Source: Rhizobium sp. P40RR-XXII
GTDB taxonomy: Bacteria; Pseudomonadota; Alphaproteobacteria; Rhizobiales; Rhizobiaceae
Length of the DNA: 64,000 bases
Assembly (NCBI RefSeq): GCF_012641405.1
Contig: NZ_JABAII010000009.1
Span: forward strand, 124,001-188,000
Direction of reading: 5' to 3'
Under the pieces are notes generated by a model that saw nothing but the letters and a program-made list of their open reading frames with translations, searched no databases and was not told the origin of the DNA. This document shows positions 1 to 8,154 of the stretch, piece by piece (position 1 is the first letter of the stretch; every line of letters starts with the position of its first letter). A program made the translations under genes and the position numbers.

Positions 1-27
1 CACATCGCTCGGCAATGGAACAGTCAT
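1..27 (-). CDS. 5' end of a gene running off the window (partial)
   Basis: An ATG on the minus strand at 25-27 begins a frame MTVPLPSDV that continues past the window edge. An AAGGA ribosome-binding site lies 5 nt upstream of it. It follows the 68-aa membrane protein by 18 nt on the same strand, so it is probably the next gene of the Rieske/ferric-reductase operon. Nothing can be said about function from nine codons. Confidence 0.45.
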
Positions 28-45
28 ACTGATCCTTTTGGTGGC

Positions 46-252
46 TCACATCAGCTTCGTCATGAGGGCGTTCAGGCCCGAAAGAAGTCCAATCACCACG
101 ACGCCGAAGATTGCGTATCGCAGTTCCTCGAATGGTGTCCCGTCGAGATAATCGAGCGCATACTCCCAGATGAGCACGATGACGGCGATGGCGATGGCAG
201 CCGCCAAAAGGCCAAACAGATGACGCCACCTGCCCTGGACAGGGACCGTCAT
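46..252 (-). CDS. small two-helix inner-membrane protein, unknown function
   Basis: 68 aa with two predicted transmembrane helices (about residues 11-33 and 46-64) joined by a short acidic loop. Its start overlaps the stop of the upstream 257-aa gene by 4 nt (ATGA-type coupling), so it is translated with the Rieske/ferric-reductase operon. I do not recognise a family. Size, topology and coupling suggest an accessory subunit of a membrane redox complex, but this is inference only. Confidence 0.7.
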   Translation of the reverse strand: MTVPVQGRWRHLFGLLAAAIAIAVIVLIWEYALDYLDGTPFEELRYAIFGVVVIGLLSGLNALMTKLM

Positions 253-1022
253 GCGCCCGTTCCGTTCGCAAAGCGATCGACTCTGAAGATGAAGAGATCG
301 TCCCGACGCTCGATGCGACCTTCAAGCACAACCGGTACACTCGTCTTGTCGAGTAGCCCTGCCGGCATAGGGCCACCATCTTTCGACGCGAGCATGAAGA
401 AAATACGGCCGTCGACCGGTGCGGTGGAGACGAAGACCGGCGGAACGCCGCCGGAAATGCAAAGATTGGCGCAGGCCTTGTGCGCGAGGCCCGTCCCGGG
501 CTTCATTGCCCCGCCTCCGCATTTCCCGTCACAGATCTCGCCGGTCAGCCGCCATCGTCCGAGATCCTGCGGGGCCGAAATCGCAGGCGCTGCGGGACTT
601 TGCGGGTCAGCGGCCTTCAATTCATCTCCCCCGCCCACGAGAAGCATTTCGAGATCTCCGCGCTTGACGAAGATGCCGCCAACCCTTGCCGCTTTGCCCG
701 CAAGTGGCAACGCTCGGTCATCGACGCCAAATTTGCCGGACCCTGCCAGCATAATGGCGCGCGCAGGTGTCGTACCATTTCCAGGCACGCGCAATATCGG
801 ATAAGGTTCGACCTCCATCGTGCCAGTCAAGTGCTCGCCGTGTAGCGCGTCGGCATAGCTTCCCGCGCCGGGACTTTCGGTATTAAGAGACAAAAACACC
901 GATGCTGATGCCATGCCGGCGAGAAAGAATACCATGAAGCCGATCATCAGCGCTCGCACATCGGACGGCACCGTCTTGAAGTACCCGACGAAAAATCCTC
1001 GTTCCCTAGGTCCTAGCATCAC
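249..1022 (-). CDS. membrane-anchored periplasmic protein with conserved cysteines
   Basis: 257 aa. One N-terminal transmembrane anchor (about residues 24-45) is followed by a long soluble part that should lie in the periplasm. The C-terminal third holds a cysteine motif, C164-x3-C168 and C184-x3-C188, inside GEICDGKC and HKACANLCISGG. I have the impression that this pattern recurs in uncharacterised proteins encoded beside Rieske or cytochrome genes. It overlaps the end of the Rieske fusion gene by 1 nt and the following 68-aa gene by 4 nt, so the three are translationally coupled. A redox or metal-binding role is inferred from the cysteines and neighbours; no enzyme family is recognised. 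Confidence 0.75.
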   Translation of the reverse strand: MMLGPRERGFFVGYFKTVPSDVRALMIGFMVFFLAGMASASVFLSLNTESPGAGSYADALHGEHLTGTMEVEPYPILRVPGNGTTPARAIMLAGSGKFGVDDRALPLAGKAARVGGIFVKRGDLEMLLVGGGDELKAADPQSPAAPAISAPQDLGRWRLTGEICDGKCGGGAMKPGTGLAHKACANLCISGGVPPVFVSTAPVDGRIFFMLASKDGGPMPAGLLDKTSVPVVLEGRIERRDDLFIFRVDRFANGTGA

Positions 1023-2116
1023 TATCCACCTAACTTGGCTGAGCCGGCAACCGCGGCAAGCAACTCCGCGGGAATACGAAACGGCTCCATCTTCGTTCCA
1101 AGCGGCAGGGGCTCAGGATCGACGAGGACGCTCGAACCCTGCATTTGCACACGATATTTGCGGATACGCTCCCGGAACGGCGGCGGTGAACAGCCATCTT
1201 CAAGCCGATACTGATAGCCGTGCCATGGACATGTGATGAAACCGGCAATGACCTTGCCCTCGCCGATCGGCCCGTTTTGGTGCGAGCAGACATTCGATAC
1301 GGCGGACAAACTGCCCTTTGAGCGAAAGACCGCGATCCGTTCACCGCCGGGAGAAGCGCCAATGATCGCCCTGCCCTCGGCGATCTCGGAAAGATCGCCA
1401 ACGATGATCCAGGGCTCCTCCGGCGCCTTGGCGGAGGCGGCCGCATCTGCTGCCGTCTCTCGGCGCCCGGCGATCAGATGTAGCGTGCAGAGCAGCGCCA
1501 AGCCGCCAATCAGTAGCAAGCCGAGGGCAAGATCGTGACGATCGAGCAGCGCGCCGAGCGCCACATGGCAGACGATTGCGGCATAAGCGAAATAGACGCT
1601 CATGTGGATGGCCTTCCACAAGGGCGGCGTCAGAAAGGAAAGCCAGAAGTCATGGCTGGTGGCCGCGAGAACAGCCAAAACGACGAGCGCGAAGACACCA
1701 AACAGCTCGAACGGAAAGCCGACGACGCTTGTAAAACTGGTATTGCTTGTAAAGAGGGCCGTCAGTTGCGGGGTTGGACTGTAGGAAAAATACCAGCCGA
1801 AAACGTAATAGGAGTGCGTTGCCGCAACGATCGCCGTCATCACGCCGAAGTGGCGCCTGTTGTAAAGCAGCGGAATGAAGCGCGTATCGATGCGAGCGAG
1901 CGGCCCGATCGCCAGCACGATTGTAAGCATCAGCAGCGCCAGCGAACCGAAAGCGCGCATCCTCTGCGTCGGGAGATCGATATCGCGCAGCGCTGGTGAA
2001 AGCAACGGGCCGGCCTTCAGGAAAGTTAGGATGTAGATCACGATGCCGGCGAGCAGCACGCCATCGTAGATCATTTTGGTTCGGTTCCAGATGACCGGCT
2101 TGTAGGACACGCTCAT
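1022..2116 (-). CDS. ferric-reductase-like membrane domain fused to a Rieske [2Fe-2S] domain
   Basis: 364 aa. Residues 15-215 form a multi-helix membrane domain of the ferric reductase/MsrQ type, with candidate haem-ligand histidines H101, H171 and H184. Residues about 235-345 are a Rieske domain with C277-x-H279 and C296-x2-H299 (motifs CSHQNGP and CPWHGY), the complete ligand set for a [2Fe-2S] cluster. The fusion should pass electrons across or along the inner membrane between haem and Rieske cluster. The start overlaps the stop of the 53-aa gene (ATGA) and the end overlaps the next gene by 1 nt. The physiological donor and acceptor are unknown. Both domain assignments are strong. Confidence 0.88.
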   Translation of the reverse strand: MSVSYKPVIWNRTKMIYDGVLLAGIVIYILTFLKAGPLLSPALRDIDLPTQRMRAFGSLALLMLTIVLAIGPLARIDTRFIPLLYNRRHFGVMTAIVAATHSYYVFGWYFSYSPTPQLTALFTSNTSFTSVVGFPFELFGVFALVVLAVLAATSHDFWLSFLTPPLWKAIHMSVYFAYAAIVCHVALGALLDRHDLALGLLLIGGLALLCTLHLIAGRRETAADAAASAKAPEEPWIIVGDLSEIAEGRAIIGASPGGERIAVFRSKGSLSAVSNVCSHQNGPIGEGKVIAGFITCPWHGYQYRLEDGCSPPPFRERIRKYRVQMQGSSVLVDPEPLPLGTKMEPFRIPAELLAAVAGSAKLGG

Positions 2117-2274
2117 GGCTGCCCTCCGCCCGCGACCTTGCCGTCGAGACGGATTGCCGGCGCGTCGGCCGGCAGTTTCGGCGCACTTGCAAAGATGATG
2201 GCAAGAAACAGCGGTAGAGCCACTGCAAGTCCAGCCCAGATCGCGGCATGGGCGCGACGATGGCGACGCTGCAT
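2113..2274 (-). CDS. 53-aa single-helix membrane protein
   Basis: Read directly from the minus strand: ATG at 2272-2274, stop TGA at 2113-2115 overlapping the ATG of the Rieske fusion gene. The protein starts MQRRHRRAHAAIW with a basic N-terminus, has one hydrophobic helix (about residues 12-31) and a short polar C-terminal tail of about 20 residues. It starts 1 nt after the stop of the 71-aa gene. The perfect packing between two operon genes and the positive-inside pattern argue that it is real. Family unknown; probably a small subunit or assembly factor of the same membrane complex. Confidence 0.7.
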   Translation of the reverse strand: MQRRHRRAHAAIWAGLAVALPLFLAIIFASAPKLPADAPAIRLDGKVAGGGQP

Positions 2275-2275
2275 C

Positions 2276-2491
2276 TTACCGTCCTCCCCTCACGAGGCTC
2301 AGCCAACGCCAAATGACGAGCGGCCAAAGGAGAACGAGGCCGGGAATGAGAAGGGGCCTCACCGCATAGGCATCATGAGCGCCCGGATCGACCTTGTCGA
2401 AGCCGTAAAGCAGAAACGCAGCAGCGACGATAAGCCCGACCCCGGCCCATAGCGACAGCGCTGCAGCAATCGGATCGGATGAATTGAGCAT
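2276..2491 (-). CDS. 71-aa two-helix membrane protein
   Basis: 71 aa with two hydrophobic stretches (about residues 9-30 and 46-63). The segment between them reads GFDKVDPGAHDAY. It lies 6 nt after the SDR stop and 1 nt before the 53-aa gene, so it is an operon member. I do not recognise a named family. With the 53- and 68-aa proteins it makes three small integral membrane proteins in one redox operon. Confidence 0.75.
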   Translation of the reverse strand: MLNSSDPIAAALSLWAGVGLIVAAAFLLYGFDKVDPGAHDAYAVRPLLIPGLVLLWPLVIWRWLSLVRGGR

Positions 2492-2497
2492 AGTCCC

Positions 2498-3211
2498 TCA
2501 CACGCGTCCCATTGCCGGGATCGCCGCGCCCGTGACGATGCCGCCTGCTGGCGAGACAAGAAAACCAATAAGCTTGGCAATATCGGCCGGCTGAACCCAG
2601 GCGTCTGTCTTTGCGTTCGGCATCGCCGCTCGATTTTGTGGTGTATCGATCGTGCCAGGCAGGATGCAATTTGCGGTGATGCGCCGATCACGGTTTTCCG
2701 CGGCGATCGCCTCCGTGAGGCGGATGACGGCACTCTTCGACGCGGCGTACGCTGCCTGGCTGGCACCCGCCTTCAACCCGGGTGCGGCCGCGATGTGGAC
2801 GATACGGCCGTAACCTGTGTCCTGCATGGGCTTCAGAGCTGCGGCACTGATTGCGTAGGCGGTCCGAGCATTCATCTGGAACATGTGGTCCCATTGGTCG
2901 AGGCCCTGCTCCTCGACCGGTCCGGTCTGGAAGCCGCCAACCGTGTTGACGAGCGCATCGAGGCGGCCAAAGGCATCAAGCGTCCGCCGAACAGCGTCCT
3001 GACAGGCGGAGAGGTCCGTGAGATCGATACCCTCAAGGTCCAGGATTTCGCCCTTCTGCCAACTGGCACGCCTATCTTGATCAAGCAAATGTCGTTCGAC
3101 AGCTGCCACCTTTGCACCGGTATCAAGGAACTCCGCAACAACCGCGCCGCCGAGATTGCCGGCGGCACCGGTGACCATCACGACAAACTTGTTTCTTGAT
3201 GCTTCTCCCAT
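2498..3211 (-). CDS. short-chain dehydrogenase/reductase (SDR)
   Basis: 237 aa, typical length for a classical SDR. The Rossmann dinucleotide-binding motif is TGAAGNLG (residues 15-22) and the active-site YxxxK occurs in AYAASKSAV. The residue usually Ser in the catalytic triad falls in IVHIAAAPG, where alanine replaces it, so the protein may have altered or reduced dehydrogenase activity; similar Ser-less SDRs occur elsewhere in the family. It is the first gene of the minus-strand Rieske operon and diverges from the TPR gene across a 248-bp promoter region. Substrate unknown. Confidence 0.85.
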   Translation of the reverse strand: MGEASRNKFVVMVTGAAGNLGGAVVAEFLDTGAKVAAVERHLLDQDRRASWQKGEILDLEGIDLTDLSACQDAVRRTLDAFGRLDALVNTVGGFQTGPVEEQGLDQWDHMFQMNARTAYAISAAALKPMQDTGYGRIVHIAAAPGLKAGASQAAYAASKSAVIRLTEAIAAENRDRRITANCILPGTIDTPQNRAAMPNAKTDAWVQPADIAKLIGFLVSPAGGIVTGAAIPAMGRV

Positions 3212-3459
3212 TGGCGTGCCCCTTTTCGCTCTACCGATCGGAAATCATAACTGCATTTGTACGAACTAGACATTCATTTTGTTACGGATGTTTTAAAACT
3301 TTTTCCAGCGTCATTGAATCCGAAGGCGATTTGCTGCGGTGGCGAAAAAAGTGTCGGCCGATGTAACGAACCCGGCGCCACCACCGTAAAGGCCATTGTC
3401 GGACCTGAGCTTCTGGTTTTCCCAATCCGAACTGAAAGGCCCTCCTGAAGGAGAATAGC

Positions 3460-4788
3460 ATGAGACGTGATGCATACGACCTTGTAACCAGCACGGACAG
3501 CATGGAAGCACAGCGCGCGTTTGAAAGCGCCGTGTTCGGAATCGCGGCGCACAGGCCCAACACCGGTGCGGCACTTCAGGCGACGCTTGCGGCCGATCCG
3601 CACCATATCGCCGGTCATGCGCTGAAGGGATTTGCAAACCTGATCCTAGCCCGCTCCGAACTTACGACGGTTGCCGCTGGTGCCTTGGGCGACGCACGGA
3701 CCGCGCTGCTGAAGAACAACGGTGGAACGACAGATGAGCGCATCCTGGTTGCAGCGCTTGAGGCGGCGGAGGCTGGCCTTTTCGCACAGGCCGCCCGTAT
3801 TCTGGATGCCGGCTTCGAAGACCGCCCTGCGACCTTCCTTCCTTTCAAGCTCGCCCATGCGCTGCGGTTCATGGTCGGCGATGCTGCCGGTATGCTCGCT
3901 GCGAGTGCGCGCGCCGCGCGGCATATCGATACGGCAAGCAATGCGGCAGGGTTTGTCCTTGGCTGCCATGCGTTCTCGCTGGAAGAGCACGGGCGCTATG
4001 GCGAAGCATTGCGGATCGGCCAACGCGCCGTTGCGCTGCAGCCTGACGATGCCTGGGGATTGCATGCCGTCTCCCACGTCTTCGAGATGAAGGGCGACGC
4101 GAAGCAAGGGATCGACTGGCTCGAAGGCAGCCGCAAGAGCTGGTCGCGCTGCAACAATTTCTCGTTCCACATGGCCTGGCACCTTGGCTTGCTACACCTC
4201 GAGCGCGGAGACCACGACCGTGTACTGGCACTCTACGACGACGAAGTCCGTCCGCAACAGACAGATGACTTTCGCGATATGGCCAATGCGATTTCCCTCC
4301 TATGGCGCCTTGAGCAATCCGGTGTGCATGTCGGGAATCGCTGGGCGGATGTTGCGGAGATTGCCCGCCGGCGCACGAGTGACACGACGCTCATTTTTGC
4401 GGCACTTCATAACCTGGCTGCCCTGGTAGCGGTTGGCGACCGCGAGGGCGTCGCCGAACTTGTGGCTCAGATTGACGCCAAGGCGCTCGGCTTCGACGAT
4501 CAGGCCCATATCGCAGCCGAGATCGGCGTTCCGATGGCGCGCGTGCTGGCCGGTCTCGACGCGCCTGCCGATCAAAGGATGATCGACCGGATGGTCGCCA
4601 ATCTGCCCAAGATCGGCGGCAGCAATGCCCAGCGTGACTTTTTCGTCCTGGCCCTGGCAAAGACGGTGGGTGCGGGCGGCGATGGTGCCGCGGTCTATCG
4701 AATCGGCCAGATCCGCCAGCGGCTGAAGGCCGACGACCAGCTTTTCAAATCGATCGAACGCTCCGTCGGCATGCGCCTGTCGGCCTGA
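3460..4788 (+). CDS. tetratricopeptide-repeat protein, TTC38-like
   Basis: 442 aa, soluble, almost entirely alpha-helical. TPR-like helical hairpins run through the length, for example GYVLGCHAF-type segments followed by GRYGEALRIGQRAVALQPDD. The overall order resembles the TTC38 family (bacterial proteins of about 430-460 aa). The start has an AGGAGA ribosome-binding site at 3448-3453. It is the first gene of a plus-strand run that continues into a membrane protein, a TPP enzyme, OpgC and a CoA-transferase. The TPR scaffold suggests a protein-interaction role; the partner is unknown. Confidence 0.8.
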   Translation: MRRDAYDLVTSTDSMEAQRAFESAVFGIAAHRPNTGAALQATLAADPHHIAGHALKGFANLILARSELTTVAAGALGDARTALLKNNGGTTDERILVAALEAAEAGLFAQAARILDAGFEDRPATFLPFKLAHALRFMVGDAAGMLAASARAARHIDTASNAAGFVLGCHAFSLEEHGRYGEALRIGQRAVALQPDDAWGLHAVSHVFEMKGDAKQGIDWLEGSRKSWSRCNNFSFHMAWHLGLLHLERGDHDRVLALYDDEVRPQQTDDFRDMANAISLLWRLEQSGVHVGNRWADVAEIARRRTSDTTLIFAALHNLAALVAVGDREGVAELVAQIDAKALGFDDQAHIAAEIGVPMARVLAGLDAPADQRMIDRMVANLPKIGGSNAQRDFFVLALAKTVGAGGDGAAVYRIGQIRQRLKADDQLFKSIERSVGMRLSA

Positions 4789-4816
4789 GATTATCTGTGG
4801 AATAAGGAGAACTTCA

Positions 4817-5299
4817 ATGTCCATGATGGAAATGCAGAAGGCGAATGTCTTCCCCGACATCCAACCGACCCTCGCCCGAACAATCGTATTGTCGGGACTT
4901 GCCGCCGATATCACCTGGGAGATCTGGGCTCGCATCATCACGCCGCTTTGGGTCGGCGGACCGCTCGAACCCGCTGCACTGGTGCAATCGGTCTTCGGCT
5001 TCAACAACCTGCTGCTGGCAGAATTGATTCACGCCGTCGTCGGCATCATCTTATACCCGATCGGCTATCTGTTCATCGCTCGTCCACTGCAGAGATTGAT
5101 TTTTCCGAGACTGCCGGTGCTTCTGACGGGTATCGGCTTCGGTACGGGCCTGTGGGTGTTTGCACTTTATGTGATGGCTCATCTCTTCGCCGGATTGCCT
5201 GCATTTCTCGGCTTCATCACGCTGACCTGGGCCTCACTGATCGGCCATATGCTGTTCGGCACCGTCGTCGCGTCCGTCGTCCGCCTGACGGAACGTTGA
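4817..5299 (+). CDS. four-helix inner-membrane protein, unknown
   Basis: 160 aa with about four transmembrane segments (near residues 20-40, 55-85, 97-120 and 128-155). The ribosome-binding site AAGGAGA stands 8 nt upstream of the ATG. It follows the TPR gene by 28 nt in the same direction. No characterised family is recognised. The conserved-looking polar residues inside helices (AADITWEIWARI and ELIHAVVG) could line a pocket, but this is speculative. Confidence 0.7.
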   Translation: MSMMEMQKANVFPDIQPTLARTIVLSGLAADITWEIWARIITPLWVGGPLEPAALVQSVFGFNNLLLAELIHAVVGIILYPIGYLFIARPLQRLIFPRLPVLLTGIGFGTGLWVFALYVMAHLFAGLPAFLGFITLTWASLIGHMLFGTVVASVVRLTER

Positions 5300-5389
5300 C
5301 AAGTGTCGCAGAGGAGGCCTGTCCGGTCTTACCATCCACCGGACAGGCCTCTGACCGAAAGCATCCTTCAATCGAAATGGCTGTTTGCA

Positions 5390-7018
5390 ATGTCTGAAAC
5401 AGAAAACCCCACACGCGTCGCGGATATCGTTGCACGGACACTGCATGGACATCAGGTTCGCCACGCCTTCGGCGTGCCGGGCGGAGAGGTCGTCGCTCTG
5501 ATCGACGCTCTGCAGGCCACCGGCATCGCTTTTAACCTGACACGTCACGAAACATCAGCCGCTATCATGGCAGCCGGTGCCAGCACCATCAGCGGCAATC
5601 CCGAACTGCTGGTGACGACCGTCGGTCCCGGACTTGCAAACGCAGTCAACGGCATTGCCGATGCGCTTCAGGAACGTGTTCCGCTGATTGTCATTTCCGG
5701 TGTCGTCGATCGCGCCACCCGGGCACGCTATACTCATCAGGTGATCGACCATGCCCAGCTCCTGCGTCCGCTGGTCAAGGCCTCTTTCGAAGTCGAACCT
5801 GAAAGCGCTGCTTCCACCGTCGCACGCGCTGTCGCGATCGCAACGGCCGAGCCGATGGGGCCGGTGCATCTGGATCTTTCGCCCTCGGTTGCAGCAATGA
5901 TCGCTCCGAATGTCTCTGTAGCCATCCCTCCGAAGCGGTTTGCAGCAAGTGCTTCAGTGACGGATCCGGCTGTTCGCGCTCTCTCGGAACGCCTCCGTAC
6001 GGCCGACCGGCCGTTGATCATCGCTGGCCTGGAGGCGGTACGCAGCAACGCGGGGCCGTCTCTGCAACACCTGGCCGAGACGATTGGAGCGCCCCTCATT
6101 ACGACCTATAAGGCGAAGGGCATCATTCCCGAGGACCACCCGCTGTCCCTTGGTAGCGCCGGCCTGTCGCCGCTTGCCGACCGCGTCCTACTTCCCTTGT
6201 TCGAGAGGGCGGATCTGGTGCTCGCCTTCGGCTACGATCCAATCGAGATGCGGCTCGGCTGGCTCGACTTCGTGGCCGACCAGACGAAGCTCATCGATAT
6301 TTCCAAAGCCCCCCGCGACCATGGGATGCATCATGCTGGAACGTGGATCTCTGCCGAACCTCGGAGCATATTACAAGCGCTCAATGGTTCGCTGGTGGAG
6401 CGCAAAGCCTGGGCCGGCGGTGAACCGGCTGAAGCGAAAGCCGAGCTTGATCGCGTCTTTTCAACCAGGCATGCGTGGGGCCCGCACGCCATTGTCGACC
6501 ACCTGAATGAAGCAGCGGGGACAGATGGCCTTGTTACGGTCGACAGCGGCGCCCACCGTATTCTGCTCTCGCAAAAATGGCGCGCGGCAACACCGCTCTC
6601 CCTCCTGCAGTCGGCCGGGTTCTGCACGATGAACGCGGCTTTACCGCTGGCGATCGGCGCAAAGGTCGCCGACCGCTCGCGGCGGGTGTTTGCGGTCATG
6701 GGTGATGGTGGTCTGGAGATGGGTATTGGCGAACTTGCGACCGTTCGGGATCTCGGCCTCCCGCTGACGATCATCCTGTTCCAGGATCGCAGCCTCGCAC
6801 TGATCGCCATGAAACAGGCATCCGCCGGCCTGGCGCCAGCGGGGGTCACCCTCGGTGAGACAGATTTTGCCTCCGTAGCGTTTGGGTTCGGTGGCTACGG
6901 CGTGAATGTGGAGACGATCTATGACTTCCGTAACGAACTTGAGGCTGCCGGCAGACGCAAGAGCTTCAGCCTCATCGCCTGCAAGTTTGATGCCAGCGCC
7001 TATGATGGCGCTTTCTGA
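5390..7018 (+). CDS. thiamine-diphosphate-dependent enzyme, acetolactate-synthase-like
   Basis: 542 aa from the ATG at 5390; a GTG at 5303 would add 29 residues, but those look unlike the family. The TPP-enzyme layout is visible: the N-terminal domain with catalytic Glu in RHETSAAIMA, the central domain, and the C-terminal cofactor-binding motif GDGGLEMG. At the Mg2+-binding end of that motif the usual Asn-Asn is Gln-Asp (LFQDRS), so Asp probably replaces the Asn ligand. The family decarboxylates or ligates 2-oxo acids; the true substrate cannot be told. The stop overlaps the opgC start by 17 nt, indicating coupled translation. Confidence 0.82.
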   Translation: MSETENPTRVADIVARTLHGHQVRHAFGVPGGEVVALIDALQATGIAFNLTRHETSAAIMAAGASTISGNPELLVTTVGPGLANAVNGIADALQERVPLIVISGVVDRATRARYTHQVIDHAQLLRPLVKASFEVEPESAASTVARAVAIATAEPMGPVHLDLSPSVAAMIAPNVSVAIPPKRFAASASVTDPAVRALSERLRTADRPLIIAGLEAVRSNAGPSLQHLAETIGAPLITTYKAKGIIPEDHPLSLGSAGLSPLADRVLLPLFERADLVLAFGYDPIEMRLGWLDFVADQTKLIDISKAPRDHGMHHAGTWISAEPRSILQALNGSLVERKAWAGGEPAEAKAELDRVFSTRHAWGPHAIVDHLNEAAGTDGLVTVDSGAHRILLSQKWRAATPLSLLQSAGFCTMNAALPLAIGAKVADRSRRVFAVMGDGGLEMGIGELATVRDLGLPLTIILFQDRSLALIAMKQASAGLAPAGVTLGETDFASVAFGFGGYGVNVETIYDFRNELEAAGRRKSFSLIACKFDASAYDGAF

Positions 7019-8147
7019 TGCCACGTCGGCGGTAACACCAGCCGGACAAAAAGTGAAGCGTCCTCGCGATCCGCGCCTCGACTTCTTTCGTGGCGTCGGC
7101 ATGCTCATCATCCTGCTTGCGCATATACCGAGTGACGGATGGGCCCTTTGGATTCCCGCCCGCTTCGGTTTCTCCGACGCCACAGAGATGTTCGTCTTCC
7201 AGTCGGGCATGGCTTCCGCCATCGCTTTCGGCTCTACCTATGACCGCAACGGCGCGATTGCGCTGATTGCGCGCGTTGCTCAACGCGTATGGCAAATCTT
7301 TTGGGCACACATCCTGGTCTTCATAGTGGTCGCAGCCGCCATGGTGGTAGCAGGAACCCGATATGACGGCGTCACCTATGTTGATAGCCTGAACCTCATG
7401 CCGTTCATGAAAGATCCGGGTCACCTGCTAGTCGGGTTGCTGACGCTGACCTATGTGCCCAATTACTTCGACATCCTGCCGATGTATGTCGTCATCCTGG
7501 CGCTGATGCCGGTGATGATCTTCAGTTCGATAGCCGGGCGCTATCTGCCGTTTTTTCTGATGACGGCCTTGTGGGTTGCTACACAATTCGGCCTGACGCG
7601 TCTGCCGGCTGAACCGTGGTCGGATCGGCCATGGTTCTTCAATCCGTTCGGCTGGCAGCTTTTATTCTTCACCGGTTTCTTCTTGATGCGAGGCGTCCTG
7701 CCGGCGCCTGGCTATGACCGTCGACTGATGAGGCTCGCAATTGCTGTCGTTATCCTGACTGTTCCTTTTGCATGGGTTCGCTTCCAGGAACTCCATCCGT
7801 TCTTCCAACAGGCAGCCGCACGGATCGCGCCGCTGACCGACAAAACCGACTTCGGCCCGCTGCGCTTCGTCCATTTCATGGCACTGTGTTACATCGCCGT
7901 CCATCTGGTCGGCGAGAATGGATCGCGGCTGCGGGGACGGGTCGTCCAGGTCCTGACCGTCGTCGGTCAGCAATCGCTCGCGGTTTTCATCACGGGCATG
8001 CTGATCGCTCAGCCGATCGGTATCGCACTGGATCACGCCGGTCGCACGACCGCCGCAGAGGCCGTCGGGAATCTGTTCGGGTTCGCGACTCTTATCGGCA
8101 CCGCCTATCTCGTCCGCTGGTTCAAGTCCTCTCCCTGGAAATCGTGA
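7002..8147 (+). CDS. opgC: OpgC-family membrane acyltransferase
   Basis: About 381 aa. ATG codons at 7002 and 7005 are both possible; I chose 7002. The N-terminus RDPRLDFFRGVGML and the DATEMFVFQSG segment are typical of the OpgC domain, followed by about ten transmembrane helices. OpgC proteins succinylate osmoregulated periplasmic glucans using cytoplasmic succinyl-CoA. The gene overlaps the TPP-enzyme gene and lies 7 nt before a CoA-transferase gene, so its acyl donor may be made by its neighbours (inference). Family call is firm, exact acyl group and acceptor are not. Confidence 0.82.
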   Translation: MMALSDATSAVTPAGQKVKRPRDPRLDFFRGVGMLIILLAHIPSDGWALWIPARFGFSDATEMFVFQSGMASAIAFGSTYDRNGAIALIARVAQRVWQIFWAHILVFIVVAAAMVVAGTRYDGVTYVDSLNLMPFMKDPGHLLVGLLTLTYVPNYFDILPMYVVILALMPVMIFSSIAGRYLPFFLMTALWVATQFGLTRLPAEPWSDRPWFFNPFGWQLLFFTGFFLMRGVLPAPGYDRRLMRLAIAVVILTVPFAWVRFQELHPFFQQAAARIAPLTDKTDFGPLRFVHFMALCYIAVHLVGENGSRLRGRVVQVLTVVGQQSLAVFITGMLIAQPIGIALDHAGRTTAAEAVGNLFGFATLIGTAYLVRWFKSSPWKS

Positions 8148-8154
8148 GGCATCG

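Noticed and set aside
5303..5389. GTG start extending the TPP enzyme by 29 residues
   Set aside because: Extension does not look like the family N-terminus; both starts have weak ribosome-binding sites.
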